This document shows positions 25,110 to 34,678 of a DNA stretch of 64,000 bases, piece after piece. Position numbers and translations under genes: made by a program. The stretch's first letter is position 1; each line of letters opens with the position of its first letter. Source of the DNA: Mesorhizobium sp. (GTDB lineage: Bacteria > Pseudomonadota > Alphaproteobacteria > Rhizobiales > Rhizobiaceae); NCBI GenBank assembly GCA_019635735.1, contig JAHBYX010000003.1, positions 248,001-312,000 of the forward strand, read 5' to 3'. The notes below the pieces were generated by a model. The model was not told the origin of the DNA, did not search any database, and saw only the letters and a list, made by a program, of their open reading frames with translations.

Positions 25110-26420
25110 ATGACTTTCAGAACGCTCATCCTGGGCGCGTGCTCGACGCTTGCCCTCGCCTGGTCGGCCCAGGCCGAGACGCTCACCATCGCCACTGTCA
25201 ACAATGGCGACATGATCCGCATGCAGAAGCTGACTGACGATTTCACCGCGAAAAACCCAGACATTCAGCTGAACTGGGTCACGCTCGAAGAAAACGTTCT
25301 GCGCGAGCGCGTGACGACCGACATCGCCACCAAGGGCGGCCAGTACGACGTGATGACGATCGGTACCTACGAGGTTCCGATCTGGGCAAAGCAGAACTGG
25401 CTCTTGCCGCTCGACAATCTCGGCGCCGACTACGACGCCGCGGACATCATCCCCGCCATCGCCGGCGGCCTGTCTGTCGATGGGAAGCTCTATGCCGCCC
25501 CGTTCTACGGCGAGAGTTCCTTCATCATGTATCGCACCGACCTGATGGAGAAGGCGGGGCTGAAGATGCCCGACGCGCCGACCTGGGGGTTCGTGGCCGA
25601 CGCCGCCCGCAAGATGACCGACCGGGCCGCAGACATCAACGGCATCTGCCTGCGCGGCAAGGCCGGCTGGGGCGAGAACATGGCCTTCCTCACGGCCACG
25701 GCGAACTCCTTCGGCGCGCGCTGGTTCGACGAGAAATGGATGCCGCAGTTCGACCAGCCCGAATGGAAGAATACGCTGCAGTTCTATGTCGACCTGATGA
25801 AGGACGCAGGGCCCGCGGGCGCCTCGTCCAATGGCTTCAACGAGAACCTGGCGCTGTTCCAGCAGGGCAAGTGCGGCATGTGGATCGACGCCACGGTGGC
25901 GGCGTCGTTCGTCTCGAACCCGAAGGACTCAACCGTCGCTGACAAGGTCGGCTATGCGCTGGCGCCCGACACGGGTCTCGGCAAGCGCGGCAACTGGCTC
26001 TGGGCATGGTCGCTCGGCGTCCCGGCGGGCACGCAGAAGGCCGAAGCCGCCCAGAAGTTCATCGCCTGGGCGACCGGCAAGGGCTACGCCGAACTCGTCG
26101 CCTCCAAGGAAGGCTGGGCCAACGTGCCTCCGGGCACCCGGACTTCGCTCTATGCCAATCCGGAATACCAGAAGGCGGCGCCCTTCGCGAAGATGACGCT
26201 CGATTCGATCAATGCCGCCGACCCGACCAAACCGACCGTGAAGCCCGTGCCCTACACCGGCGTCCAGTTCGTCGCGATCCCCGAATTCCAGGGTCTCGGA
26301 ACGACGGTAGGCCAGCTGTTCTCTGCCGCGCTCGCCGGCCAGATGTCGGTCGACGATGCACTCAAGCAGGCCCAGGACGCCGCTACCGCCACCATGAAGG
26401 AAGGCGGCTACATCCAATAG
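25110..26420 (+). CDS. smoE: Sorbitol/mannitol ABC transporter substrate-binding protein
   Basis: A 436-residue periplasmic binding protein with a signal peptide (MTFRTLILGACSTLALAWSA, cleavage after about SAQA). The segments TVNNGDMIRMQKLTDDF, YDVMTIGTYEVPIWAKQNWL and YAAPFYGESSFIMYRTDLM are those of polyol-binding proteins of rhizobial sorbitol/mannitol transporters. Gene order with two permeases, ATPase, sorbitol-type SDR and mannitol dehydrogenase repeats the known smoEFGK-smoS-mtlK order of Sinorhizobium and Rhodobacter as I recall it. Ribosome binding site GGGAGG precedes the ATG. Confidence 0.93.
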   Translation: MTFRTLILGACSTLALAWSAQAETLTIATVNNGDMIRMQKLTDDFTAKNPDIQLNWVTLEENVLRERVTTDIATKGGQYDVMTIGTYEVPIWAKQNWLLPLDNLGADYDAADIIPAIAGGLSVDGKLYAAPFYGESSFIMYRTDLMEKAGLKMPDAPTWGFVADAARKMTDRAADINGICLRGKAGWGENMAFLTATANSFGARWFDEKWMPQFDQPEWKNTLQFYVDLMKDAGPAGASSNGFNENLALFQQGKCGMWIDATVAASFVSNPKDSTVADKVGYALAPDTGLGKRGNWLWAWSLGVPAGTQKAEAAQKFIAWATGKGYAELVASKEGWANVPPGTRTSLYANPEYQKAAPFAKMTLDSINAADPTKPTVKPVPYTGVQFVAIPEFQGLGTTVGQLFSAALAGQMSVDDALKQAQDAATATMKEGGYIQ

Positions 26421-26438
26421 GCATCCTCCCGGTGCCTC

Positions 26439-26464
26439 GGCCGTCCGGATCCGTCCGGGCGGCC
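26439..26464 (+). promoter_or_regulatory. Post-smoE mRNA hairpin
   Basis: GGCCGTCCGGA and TCCGGGCGGCC pair over 11 bp (one G-T) around a TCCG loop, starting 19 bp after the smoE stop. There is no T tract. This is the same arrangement as after the binding-protein gene at 21557, a common way to keep binding-protein message above that of the permeases. Confidence 0.6.
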
Positions 26465-26557
26465 ACCCTTCCGCAGACCTCAGGCGACAGCAAGCCTCGT
26501 GCGCGAGGCAGCGAACCGGCCCTGCCGTGTGCGACCGCGAAACCCGGAGATCGTCCC

Positions 26558-27430
26558 ATGGCCACGCGACAGACCCAGACACTCGCCCGCCTGATGATGG
26601 CGCCGTCGGTGGTCCTGCTGTTCATCTGGATGATCGTGCCCCTGGCCATCACGCTCTGGCTCTCGTTCCAGCAGTACAACCCGCTCAACCCCATCCGCGA
26701 CGGTTTCGTCGGCCTCGCCAACTACGCGCTGTTCTACTCGAACCCGGCCTTCTTCTTCGCCATCCTCAACACGCTGATCATCGTCGGCGCGGTGCTACTC
26801 ATCACCATCGTCGGCGGCATCCTGCTGGCGATCCTGCTCGACCAGCCGATCTTCGGCCAGGGCGTCGTGCGTATCCTGGTGATCTCGCCGTTCTTCGTCA
26901 TGCCGCCGGTTGCGGCGCTGGTGTGGAAGAACATGATCCTTCACCCGGGCTACGGCGTCACCGCCGACCTCGCGCGCTTCCTCGGCCTCCAGCCGGTCGA
27001 CTGGTTCGCGCAGTATCCGCTGTTCTCGATCATCATGATCGTCGCATGGCAGTGGCTGCCCTTTGCGACGCTGATCCTGCTCACCTCGCTGCAATCGCTC
27101 GACGGTGAGCAGAAGGAGGCGGCGGAGATGGACGGGGCGGGAGCGCTCGCCCGCTTCTGGTACCTGACGCTGCCGCACATGTCGCGGGCGATCACCGTCG
27201 TGATCCTGATCCAGACGATCTTCCTGCTGGCGGTCTATGCCGAGATCCTGGTCACGACCAATGGCGGGCCGGGCTACGCTTCAACCAACCTGCCCTTCCT
27301 CGTCTACCAGAAGGCGTCGCTCGAATTCAAAATCGGCCAGGCCTCCGCCGGCGGCATCATCGCCGTGATCCTCGCCAACATCGTCGCCTTCTTCGCCATG
27401 CGCGCGGTCGGCAAGAACCTGGACAAGTGA
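26558..27430 (+). CDS. smoF: Polyol ABC transporter permease
   Basis: A 290-residue membrane permease of the sugar (MalF-like) type with about six helices, starting MATRQTQTLARLMMAPSVVL. The coupling loop is seen in EQKEAAEMDGAGALARFWYLTLP. The start at 26558 is preceded by GGAGA and lies after the hairpin; the same frame is open far upstream through smoE but is not coding there. Second gene of the smo operon. Confidence 0.92.
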   Translation: MATRQTQTLARLMMAPSVVLLFIWMIVPLAITLWLSFQQYNPLNPIRDGFVGLANYALFYSNPAFFFAILNTLIIVGAVLLITIVGGILLAILLDQPIFGQGVVRILVISPFFVMPPVAALVWKNMILHPGYGVTADLARFLGLQPVDWFAQYPLFSIIMIVAWQWLPFATLILLTSLQSLDGEQKEAAEMDGAGALARFWYLTLPHMSRAITVVILIQTIFLLAVYAEILVTTNGGPGYASTNLPFLVYQKASLEFKIGQASAGGIIAVILANIVAFFAMRAVGKNLDK

Positions 27431-27440
27431 GGAGGCGATC

Positions 27441-28265
27441 ATGGCTCGCAAGGTCACGACACGGCACAAGATCGTCGCAACGGCTGCCGCATGGGCGGTG
27501 GCGCTGATCATCTTCTTCCCGATCCTCTACACGATCATCACCTCGTTCAAATCGGAGACCGAGGCAATCGCCGGTTTCAAGCTCATCCCGTCCTTCACGA
27601 CGGAGAGTTATCGCGAGGTCCAGGGCCAGTACAACTACTTCAAGCCGTTCATGAATTCGGTGATCCTGTCGGTCGGCTCGACGCTGCTCGCGCTGCTCAT
27701 CGCCGTCCCCGCCGCATGGGCGATGGCGTTCTCGCCGACGAAGCGGACCAAGGACGTATTGATGTGGATGCTGTCCACAAAGATGATGCCGGCGGTGGCC
27801 GTGCTGTTTCCGATGTACATCATCTTCCGCGACCTCGGCCTTCTCGACAGCCGCATCGGCCTCACGCTGATGCTGACGATGATCAACCTGCCGATCGTGG
27901 TGTGGATGCTCTACACCTATTTCCGCGAGATCCCGGGCGAGATCCTGGAGGCTGCCCGAATGGACGGCGCCTCGCTGTGGAACGAGATCGTCTATGTGCT
28001 GACGCCGATGGCGGTGCCGGGCATCGCCTCGACCATGCTGCTCAACATCATCCTGGCCTGGAACGAGGCGTTCTGGACCATCCGCCTGACGACGACCGAA
28101 GCAGCACCCCTGACCGCCTTCATCAGCTCGTTCTCCAGTCCTCAAGGGTTGTTCTGGGCGAAGCTGTCGGCTGCCTCGACGCTCGCCATCGCGCCGATCC
28201 TGATTATGGGCTGGTTCAGCCAGAAGCAGCTGGTGCGCGGCCTGACATTCGGCGCCGTGAAGTAG
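27441..28265 (+). CDS. smoG: Polyol ABC transporter permease
   Basis: A 274-residue membrane permease of the MalG type, starting [20 protein letters not shown], with the coupling loop [22 protein letters not shown]. It lies 10 bp after smoF with a GAGG binding site, so the two permeases are coupled in one mRNA and form the channel for sorbitol/mannitol uptake. Confidence 0.93.
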   Translation: MARKVTTRHKIVATAAAWAVALIIFFPILYTIITSFKSETEAIAGFKLIPSFTTESYREVQGQYNYFKPFMNSVILSVGSTLLALLIAVPAAWAMAFSPTKRTKDVLMWMLSTKMMPAVAVLFPMYIIFRDLGLLDSRIGLTLMLTMINLPIVVWMLYTYFREIPGEILEAARMDGASLWNEIVYVLTPMAVPGIASTMLLNIILAWNEAFWTIRLTTTEAAPLTAFISSFSSPQGLFWAKLSAASTLAIAPILIMGWFSQKQLVRGLTFGAVK

Positions 28266-28293
28266 CGCCCACAGAAATCCGGGAGGGACTGAA

Positions 28294-29289
28294 ATGGGCA
28301 ACATCACGCTCAAGAACGTGTCGAAATCCTTCGGGGCGACGAACATCATCCCCGATATCGATCTCGTCATCGAGGACGGCGAGTTCGTCGTGTTCGTCGG
28401 ACCGTCGGGCTGCGGCAAGTCCACGCTGCTGCGGCTGATCGCCGGACTGGAGGACACCAGCGGCGGCACGATCGAGATCGACGGGCGCGACGTCACCAAC
28501 GAGGCGCCGGCCAAGCGCAAGCTCGCGATGGTGTTCCAGTCCTACGCGCTCTACCCGCACATGACAGTGGCGAAGAACATCGCGTTCCCGCTCAAGATGG
28601 CGGGCGAGGACCAGGCGACGATCGACCGCAAGGTGAAGGCAGCCGCAGCGACACTCAATCTCACCAACTATCTCGAGCGACGGCCCGGCCAGCTCTCCGG
28701 CGGTCAGCGCCAGCGCGTCGCGATCGGCCGCGCCATCGTGCGGCAACCGTCGGCCTTCCTGTTCGACGAGCCGCTGTCCAACCTGGACGCAGCACTGCGC
28801 GGCACGATGCGGCTAGAGATCACCGAGCTTCACCAGCAGTTGAAGACGACGATGATCTACGTCACCCACGACCAGGTCGAGGCGATGACGATGGCCGACA
28901 AGATCGTCGTGCTCAACGCCGGCAACATCGAGCAGGTCGGCTCGCCGATGGAGCTCTACAAGGCGCCGAAGAACCTGTTCGTCGCCGGATTCATCGGCTC
29001 GCCAAAGATGAACCTCGTGACCGGGGCGGCGGCTGCCAAACACAACGCGGCCACGATCGGCATCCGCCCCGAACACCTGCGCGTGACGACGCCCGGCGAG
29101 TGGAAGGCAACGGTCGGCGTCGCCGAGCATCTCGGCTCCGACACGTTCCTGCATGTGAACTCCGAGGTCGGCCCGCTGACCGTCAGGGCGGACGGCGAGA
29201 TCAAGGTGGCCCACGGCGACGAGATCTGGCTGACGCCGGACGCGGCCAAGCTGCACCGCTTCGACACCGACGGGAAGGCGATCCGCTGA
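28294..29289 (+). CDS. smoK: Polyol ABC transporter ATP-binding protein (MsmX/UgpC type)
   Basis: A 331-residue ATPase. Walker [10 protein letters not shown] (about 37-45), Q-loop [13 protein letters not shown], signature [16 protein letters not shown], Walker [13 protein letters not shown], switch His in [11 protein letters not shown], and a C-terminal TOBE domain with GIRPEHLRV. The RBS GGGAGG stands 8 bases before the ATG. Its stop overlaps the ATG of the next gene (TGATG), tying the transporter to the catabolic genes. Confidence 0.95.
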   Translation: MGNITLKNVSKSFGATNIIPDIDLVIEDGEFVVFVGPSGCGKSTLLRLIAGLEDTSGGTIEIDGRDVTNEAPAKRKLAMVFQSYALYPHMTVAKNIAFPLKMAGEDQATIDRKVKAAAATLNLTNYLERRPGQLSGGQRQRVAIGRAIVRQPSAFLFDEPLSNLDAALRGTMRLEITELHQQLKTTMIYVTHDQVEAMTMADKIVVLNAGNIEQVGSPMELYKAPKNLFVAGFIGSPKMNLVTGAAAAKHNAATIGIRPEHLRVTTPGEWKATVGVAEHLGSDTFLHVNSEVGPLTVRADGEIKVAHGDEIWLTPDAAKLHRFDTDGKAIR

Positions 29290-30059
29290 TGCGGCTGGAG
29301 GGCAAATCGGCGCTGATCACCGGTTCCGCGCGCGGCATCGGACGCGCCTTCGCGGAGGCCTATGTGCGCGAAGGCGCGCGGGTGGCGATCGCCGACATCA
29401 ATCTCGACGCCGCCAGAGCCACGGCGAGCGAAATCGGACCTGCCGCCTATGCCGTGGCGCTCGATGTGGCGAAACAGGAGTCGATCGACGCCGCGATCAG
29501 GGAGGTCGAGGTGAAGGCCGGAGGGGTCGACATCCTGATCAACAATGCCGCGCTGTTCGACCTCGCCCCGATCGTCGAGATCACGCGCGCCAGCTACGAC
29601 CGGCTGTTCTCGGTCAATGTCGCCGGCGCGCTGTTCACGCTGCAGGCGGCGGCGAAATCGATGATCGCGGCGGGGCGCGGCGGCAAGATCATCAACATGG
29701 CCAGCCAGGCCGGCCGGCGCGGCGAAGCTCTCGTCGGCGTCTACTGCGCCACCAAGGCGGCGATCATCTCGCTGACCCAGTCGGCCGGGCTCGACCTGAT
29801 CAAGCACCGCATCAACGTCAACGCGATCGCGCCCGGCGTCGTCGACGGCGAGCACTGGGACCATGTCGATGCGCTGTTCGCGAAATACGAGAACCTGAAG
29901 CCCGGCGAGAAGAAGAGGCGGGTCGGCGAAGCCGTGCCTTTCGGCAGGATGGGCACGGCAGGGGACCTGACGGGGATGGCCGTCTTCCTGGCGTCGAGCG
30001 AGGCCGACTACATCGTTGCCCAGACATACAATGTCGACGGCGGCAACTGGATGAGCTGA
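29289..30059 (+). CDS. smoS: Sorbitol dehydrogenase-type SDR (L-iditol 2-dehydrogenase)
   Basis: A 256-residue classical SDR, starting [20 protein letters not shown]. Asp of AIADIN after beta-2 marks NAD preference, NNAA, Ser in NMASQAG, and the active-site YCATKAA are seen. The segment AIAPGVVDGEHWDHVDALFAK near the C terminus is characteristic of rhizobial/Rhodobacter sorbitol (polyol) dehydrogenases, which turn D-glucitol into fructose and galactitol into tagatose. It overlaps smoK by one base. Confidence 0.92.
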   Translation: MRLEGKSALITGSARGIGRAFAEAYVREGARVAIADINLDAARATASEIGPAAYAVALDVAKQESIDAAIREVEVKAGGVDILINNAALFDLAPIVEITRASYDRLFSVNVAGALFTLQAAAKSMIAAGRGGKIINMASQAGRRGEALVGVYCATKAAIISLTQSAGLDLIKHRINVNAIAPGVVDGEHWDHVDALFAKYENLKPGEKKRRVGEAVPFGRMGTAGDLTGMAVFLASSEADYIVAQTYNVDGGNWMS

Positions 30060-30069
30060 GGACCGCCGG

Positions 30070-31542
30070 ATGCCGATCAAGCTCTCCGCCCGGACTCTCG
30101 ACAAGCTCCCTGAACGAGTCGCAGCGCCGCGCTACGATGCGGGGGCGCTGCGCGGCGGCATCCTGCATTTCGGCGTCGGCAACTTCCATCGTTCGCACCA
30201 GGCCGTCTATCTCGACGATCTCTTCAATCTCGGGGACGATCGCGACTGGGCGATCGTCGGCGCAGGCGTGCTCGAGGCGGATTCCGCGGGGCGAGACCGG
30301 TTGAAACGCCAGGACTGGCTGACCACCGTCGTCGAACAGGACGCCACGCACATGTCGGCGCGCGTCACCGCCGCCATGATCGACTATCTGGAGCCGGGCG
30401 ACAGCGGCGCAATCGTCGCGCGGCTCGCCGACCCCGCCATCCGCATCGTGTCGCTGACCATTACCGAAGGCGGCTACTTCATCGATCCGGCAACCGGTTC
30501 GTTTAACGCCGCCCATCCGGCGATCATCGCCGATGGCGCCAATCCCGACGCGCCGAAGACGGTCTTCGGTCTGATCGTCGCCGGCCTGAAGCGTCGCAGA
30601 GCGGCGAGTATAGGGCCCTTCACTGTCATGTCCTGCGACAACATCCCCCACAACGGCGTGGTGACGCGCAACGCGGTCATCGGGCTGGCTGAGCTCTCCG
30701 ACACCGCGCTGGCGGACTGGATCGGACGGGACGTCGCCTTTCCGAATGGCATGGTAGATCGCATTACACCTGCCACCGGAGACCGAGAGCGTGGCATACT
30801 GGCCGATGAATTCGGCGTGGAGGATGCCTGGCCCGTCTTCTGCGAAACATTTCGCCAGTGGGTGCTCGAAGACAATTTCCCCGCCGGCCGCCCGGCGCTC
30901 GAAAAGGTCGGCGTCCAGTTCGTGCCGGACGTCACCCCCTACGAGCACATGAAGATCCGCATCCTCAACGGCGGCCATGCAATCATTGCATATCCGGCCG
31001 GACTGATGGACATCGAGTTCGTCCACGAGGCGATGGAAAACGCGCTGGTGCGCGGCTTCCTGCGCAAGGTCGCACACGACGAGATCATTCCCGTTCTGCC
31101 GCCTGTGCCGAATACGAACCTCGACGACTACTACGCCCTGATCGAAGAACGGTTCGCCAACCCCAAGATCGGCGACACGGTGCGGCGGCTCTGCCTCGAC
31201 GGGTCGAACCGGCAGCCCAAGTTCATCGTTCCAACCATTGCCGACCGGCTTGCGCGAGGCGAAAGCGTCTCGGGCCTGGCGCTCGAATCGGCGCTGTGGT
31301 GTCGCTACTGCCACGGCACCAGCGATAGTGGCCGCCCTATCGCGCCGAATGACCCGGCCTGGGAGCGGCTGCAAGGGGTCGCGGAGGTCGCCCGGGCGCA
31401 GCCCTCCGCATGGCTGGCGATGGCCGACATCTACGGTGCCGTCGGCGTGTCACCGGCATTCCAGTCGAGCTTTGCCAAATGGCTCACAAGACTCTGGGCC
31501 GATGGTACGGAGGCGACCTTGCGCAGCTATCTCGGATCGTAG
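30070..31542 (+). CDS. mtlK: Mannitol 2-dehydrogenase
   Basis: A 490-residue member of the long-chain polyol-specific dehydrogenase family, of normal length. Seen: the N-terminal HFGVGNFHRSHQAVYLDDL Rossmann entry, the signature TVMSCDNIPHNG, and the catalytic lysine region YEHMKIRILNGGHAIIAYPAGL. It oxidises mannitol (or arabitol) to the ketose without metal. It follows smoS by 10 bp; together they feed imported polyols into fructose or related ketoses. Confidence 0.95.
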   Translation: MPIKLSARTLDKLPERVAAPRYDAGALRGGILHFGVGNFHRSHQAVYLDDLFNLGDDRDWAIVGAGVLEADSAGRDRLKRQDWLTTVVEQDATHMSARVTAAMIDYLEPGDSGAIVARLADPAIRIVSLTITEGGYFIDPATGSFNAAHPAIIADGANPDAPKTVFGLIVAGLKRRRAASIGPFTVMSCDNIPHNGVVTRNAVIGLAELSDTALADWIGRDVAFPNGMVDRITPATGDRERGILADEFGVEDAWPVFCETFRQWVLEDNFPAGRPALEKVGVQFVPDVTPYEHMKIRILNGGHAIIAYPAGLMDIEFVHEAMENALVRGFLRKVAHDEIIPVLPPVPNTNLDDYYALIEERFANPKIGDTVRRLCLDGSNRQPKFIVPTIADRLARGESVSGLALESALWCRYCHGTSDSGRPIAPNDPAWERLQGVAEVARAQPSAWLAMADIYGAVGVSPAFQSSFAKWLTRLWADGTEATLRSYLGS

Positions 31543-31607
31543 ACAACGCCCTGCCGCGATGAGACGACCGGTAGCGAGGCGGCGGACCGGTCGCGAAGGA
31601 TGGTTGG

Positions 31608-32288
31608 ATGAGCGACCGGCCTGCCCTTGTCATTTTCGATTGCGACGGCGTGCTGGTCGACAGCGAACCGCTGTCCATCGACGTGCTGACGAGCTACTTC
31701 GTCGAGCTCGGCGCGCCGCTTGCAACCGACCTCGCCTATGCGCGCTTCCTCGGCCGCTCGATGGCGACGATCATGTCGATCATGCACGACGATTTCGGGG
31801 TCCAGGTAACCGACATGCACCTGGCGGAATTGCGCGAGCGGCTGAACGACCGCTTCCGCCGCGACTTGAAGCCGATCCCGCACATTGCCGGCACGCTGGC
31901 ACGCCTGTCCGGGCCGCGTTGCGTCGCCTCCTCGTCCAAGCCGGAACGTATACGGCTTTCCCTCTCCCTCACCGGCCTACTGGAAAGCCTCGAGCCGCAC
32001 ATATACAGTTCGACCATGGTGAAGCACGGCAAGCCGGCGCCCGATCTTTTCCTCCACGCCGCCCGCGACATGGGCGCGCGGCCGCAGGATTGCGTGGTGA
32101 TCGAGGACAGCCCGGCCGGCATACAGGCCGCCAAGAGCGCCGGGATGCGCGTGCTCGCCTTCACGGGAGGAACCCACGCCGCGCCAAGCGGGCTTCGCGC
32201 GGCAGTCGAGGCGCTCGATCCGGACGCCATTTTCGACGACATGCGGCTGCTTCCCGACCTGATCCTTCCGAGCGCGCCGGCGACCTGA
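31608..32288 (+). CDS. HAD-family hydrolase (phosphoglycolate phosphatase-like)
   Basis: A 226-residue HAD phosphatase. Motif I FDCDGVLVDSEP with both Asp residues, motif II SSSKPERI, motif III K in HGKPAPDLF, motif IV VIEDSPAGIQAA. The C1-cap subclass and SEPLSIDVL segment resemble beta-phosphoglucomutase or sugar-phosphate phosphatases. It lies in the polyol operon between mtlK and the FGGY kinase (1-bp gap to the kinase), so it probably acts on a sugar phosphate of this pathway or removes a dead-end product. Confidence 0.9.
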   Translation: MSDRPALVIFDCDGVLVDSEPLSIDVLTSYFVELGAPLATDLAYARFLGRSMATIMSIMHDDFGVQVTDMHLAELRERLNDRFRRDLKPIPHIAGTLARLSGPRCVASSSKPERIRLSLSLTGLLESLEPHIYSSTMVKHGKPAPDLFLHAARDMGARPQDCVVIEDSPAGIQAAKSAGMRVLAFTGGTHAAPSGLRAAVEALDPDAIFDDMRLLPDLILPSAPAT

Positions 32289-32289
32289 C

Positions 32290-33894
32290 GTGAAAGGCGG
32301 CCTGATCTGCGCCGTCGACGTCGGCACCGGCAGCGCCCGTGCCGGGGTTTTCGACGCGGCCGGGCGGCTTCTCGGCCGGGGCGAACATCCGATCGCCATG
32401 AACCGCCCTTCCGCGAACCACGCCGAGCACGACTCCGAGGATATCTGGCGGTCGGTCTGCCGTGCCGTCCAGGCAGCCAGGGTCAAGGCCGGCGCACGGC
32501 CAGACGATGTCATAGCTATCAGCTTCGACGCGACCTGCTCGCTGGTGGTGCGCGGAACGGACGGACACCAGGTCAGCGTATCCACCAGCGAAGAGAGCCG
32601 GTGGGACACGATCGTCTGGCTGGACCACAGGGCGCTGGCCGAGGCCGACGAATGCACCGCCACCGGCCATGAGGTGCTCGACCATATCGGCGGGGTGATG
32701 TCGCCCGAGATGCAGACGCCGAAGCTGATGTGGCTGAAGCGGAACCTGCCGTCGTCCTGGAACGCAGCGGGACATTTCTTCGACCTTGCCGACTTCCTGA
32801 CCTGGAAGGCGACCGGCTCGACCGCCCGATCGCAGTGCACGCTGACGACGAAATGGACCTATCTCGCGCATGACGGCGGCTGGCGGAGCGACTTCTTCGA
32901 GGCCGTCGGTCTCGGCGACATGCTGGCGCGGGGCGGGCTGCCGGCCGAGGCGACAGCGGTCGGCACGCCGATCGGAACGCTGACCGGCGCGGCGGCGCGC
33001 GACCTCGGATTACCGGCGTCCTGCCGGGTCGGCACCGGGTTGATCGACGCCTTTGCCGGATCGCTTGGCGTAATCGGAGCGCATGCTGCCGAGACCGCCG
33101 ATCGGCATCTGGCGCTGATCGCCGGCACCTCGAGTTGCGTGATGGCGTTCTCAGGCGACCCGCGCATGGTGCCCGGCATCTGGGGTCCCTATTTCGGCAC
33201 GGCGCTTCCCGGCCTGTGGCAATCGGAAGGCGGGCAATCCGCGACGGGCGCGCTGCTCGACCACATCATCCGCCTGCACGGCCAGGGCGGGGAGCCGGAT
33301 GCGCGGATGCATGCACGGATCATCGGCCGAATCGGCGAACTGCGCGCGGCAGAGCCCCATCTCGCGCCGAGCCTGCACGTTCTGCCGGACTTTCACGGCA
33401 ATCGCTCGCCCTTCGCCGACCCGCACGCGACCGGCGCGATCAGCGGGCTTACCCTCGACGCCTCGTTCGACGGATTGTGCAGGCTCTACTGGCGAGCCGC
33501 CGTGTCGATCGCGCTCGGCGTGCGGCAGATCCTCGACCACATGAACGCGCACGGCTATCGGATCGAATCCCTGCACGTCACGGGCGGCCACACGCGCAAT
33601 CCGCTGCTGATGGAGCTCTATTCGGGAGCCACTGGCGTCGTAGTGGCGGAGACCGAAGCGGAGGACGCGGTGCTGCTCGGCACGGCCATGGCGGGGGCCG
33701 CGGCAGCCGGCATCCATGCCGACGTGGCAACCGCATGCCGCAAGATGCGGCAGCCGGAACGGCGGCGCCTGCCCGACCCGTCCGCCCGCGCCGCCTTCGA
33801 CCGCGATTATGCTATCTTCCAGGCGATGCACCGGCATCAGCGCGAACTGGCACGGATCGCGTCCGACCATAGCCGCTGGGCGGGGATTTCGTGA
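32290..33894 (+). CDS. FGGY-family carbohydrate kinase, D-ribulokinase-like
   Basis: A 534-residue two-domain sugar kinase starting with GTG (1 bp after the HAD stop). Seen: the N-terminal CAVDVGTGSARAGVFDAAG phosphate loop, ISFDATCSLVV, VWLDHRA, and the C-terminal ATP site LHVTGGHTRNPLLMELYSGAT with the FGGY-type GG. The length and the AFDRDYAIFQAMH tail match the ribulokinase (YpCarbK) branch better than xylulokinase. It extends the smo operon: with a ribulose-type kinase the operon may also handle arabitol or ribitol, not just sorbitol and mannitol. Confidence 0.92.
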   Translation: MKGGLICAVDVGTGSARAGVFDAAGRLLGRGEHPIAMNRPSANHAEHDSEDIWRSVCRAVQAARVKAGARPDDVIAISFDATCSLVVRGTDGHQVSVSTSEESRWDTIVWLDHRALAEADECTATGHEVLDHIGGVMSPEMQTPKLMWLKRNLPSSWNAAGHFFDLADFLTWKATGSTARSQCTLTTKWTYLAHDGGWRSDFFEAVGLGDMLARGGLPAEATAVGTPIGTLTGAAARDLGLPASCRVGTGLIDAFAGSLGVIGAHAAETADRHLALIAGTSSCVMAFSGDPRMVPGIWGPYFGTALPGLWQSEGGQSATGALLDHIIRLHGQGGEPDARMHARIIGRIGELRAAEPHLAPSLHVLPDFHGNRSPFADPHATGAISGLTLDASFDGLCRLYWRAAVSIALGVRQILDHMNAHGYRIESLHVTGGHTRNPLLMELYSGATGVVVAETEAEDAVLLGTAMAGAAAAGIHADVATACRKMRQPERRRLPDPSARAAFDRDYAIFQAMHRHQRELARIASDHSRWAGIS

Positions 33895-34002
33895 GGAAGG
33901 TCTGGATGAACTAGGCATGTGGCGCTTGAATTGCTTCGCCGACAGCATAGACTTGCGATTCATACCGTCGGCGGCAGATTGGCGGAGAACCGGGAGGATC
34001 GG

Positions 34003-34659
34003 GTGGCAGCAGGCGTCAGGTTCATGATCGCCGACGATCATCCGCTGTTTCGTGGAGCGCTGAAGCAGGCGCTTGCCGGGATCGGCGGCGAGCCGGAAAT
34101 TCTCGAAGCCGGCGACTTCGAGACCGCGCGCTCCATAGTTGCCGCCAACGACGACCTCGATCTCATCCTTCTCGACCTCGCCATGCCGGGTGTCAGCGGC
34201 CTGTCCGGTCTCGTGACGCTGCGCGGGATCCAGGCCGGCGTGCCGGTGGTGATCGTATCGGCGCATGACGATCCCGAAACGATCCGCCGGGCGCTCAGTC
34301 TCGGAGCCTCCGGCTTCATCTCGAAATCGTCGAGCATGGAGCATATCCGCGAAGCGATCAGCACGGTGCTTGCCGGGGGTATCTGGTCGCCCAGCGACAT
34401 CGACCTCGGCGTCGAGGCCGATCCGGAAATCTCCGATCTTATCCAGCGGTTGCAGTCGCTCACCCCGCAGCAGTCCCGCGTCCTGTCGATGCTGGCCGAA
34501 GGCCTGCTCAACAAGCAGATCGCCTACGAACTCGGCGTGTCCGAGGCGACCATCAAGGCGCATGTCTCGGCGGTGCTGCAGAAGCTCGGCGTCGACAGCC
34601 GGACGCAGGCGGTGATCCAGCTGTCGAAGATCGGGGCAGAGCCGCTGCCGGCGGCCTGA
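34003..34659 (+). CDS. NarL/LuxR-family response regulator
   Basis: A 218-residue regulator: receiver domain with FMIADDHPLFRGALKQAL, phospho-acceptor LILLDLAMPGVSG, Lys in GFISKSSS, and a C-terminal LuxR helix-turn-helix (LTPQQSRVLSMLAEGLLNKQIAYELGVSEATIKAHVS). The start is the GTG at 34003, with GGGAGG five bases before it; the frame is open to 33919. It is tail to tail with the very large hybrid kinase gene (19 bp apart), and such kinases are commonly partnered with a LuxR-type regulator, so they probably form a phosphorelay. Confidence 0.92.
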   Translation: MAAGVRFMIADDHPLFRGALKQALAGIGGEPEILEAGDFETARSIVAANDDLDLILLDLAMPGVSGLSGLVTLRGIQAGVPVVIVSAHDDPETIRRALSLGASGFISKSSSMEHIREAISTVLAGGIWSPSDIDLGVEADPEISDLIQRLQSLTPQQSRVLSMLAEGLLNKQIAYELGVSEATIKAHVSAVLQKLGVDSRTQAVIQLSKIGAEPLPAA

Positions 34660-34678
34660 CCTATCCGGCGGCCGAGGT

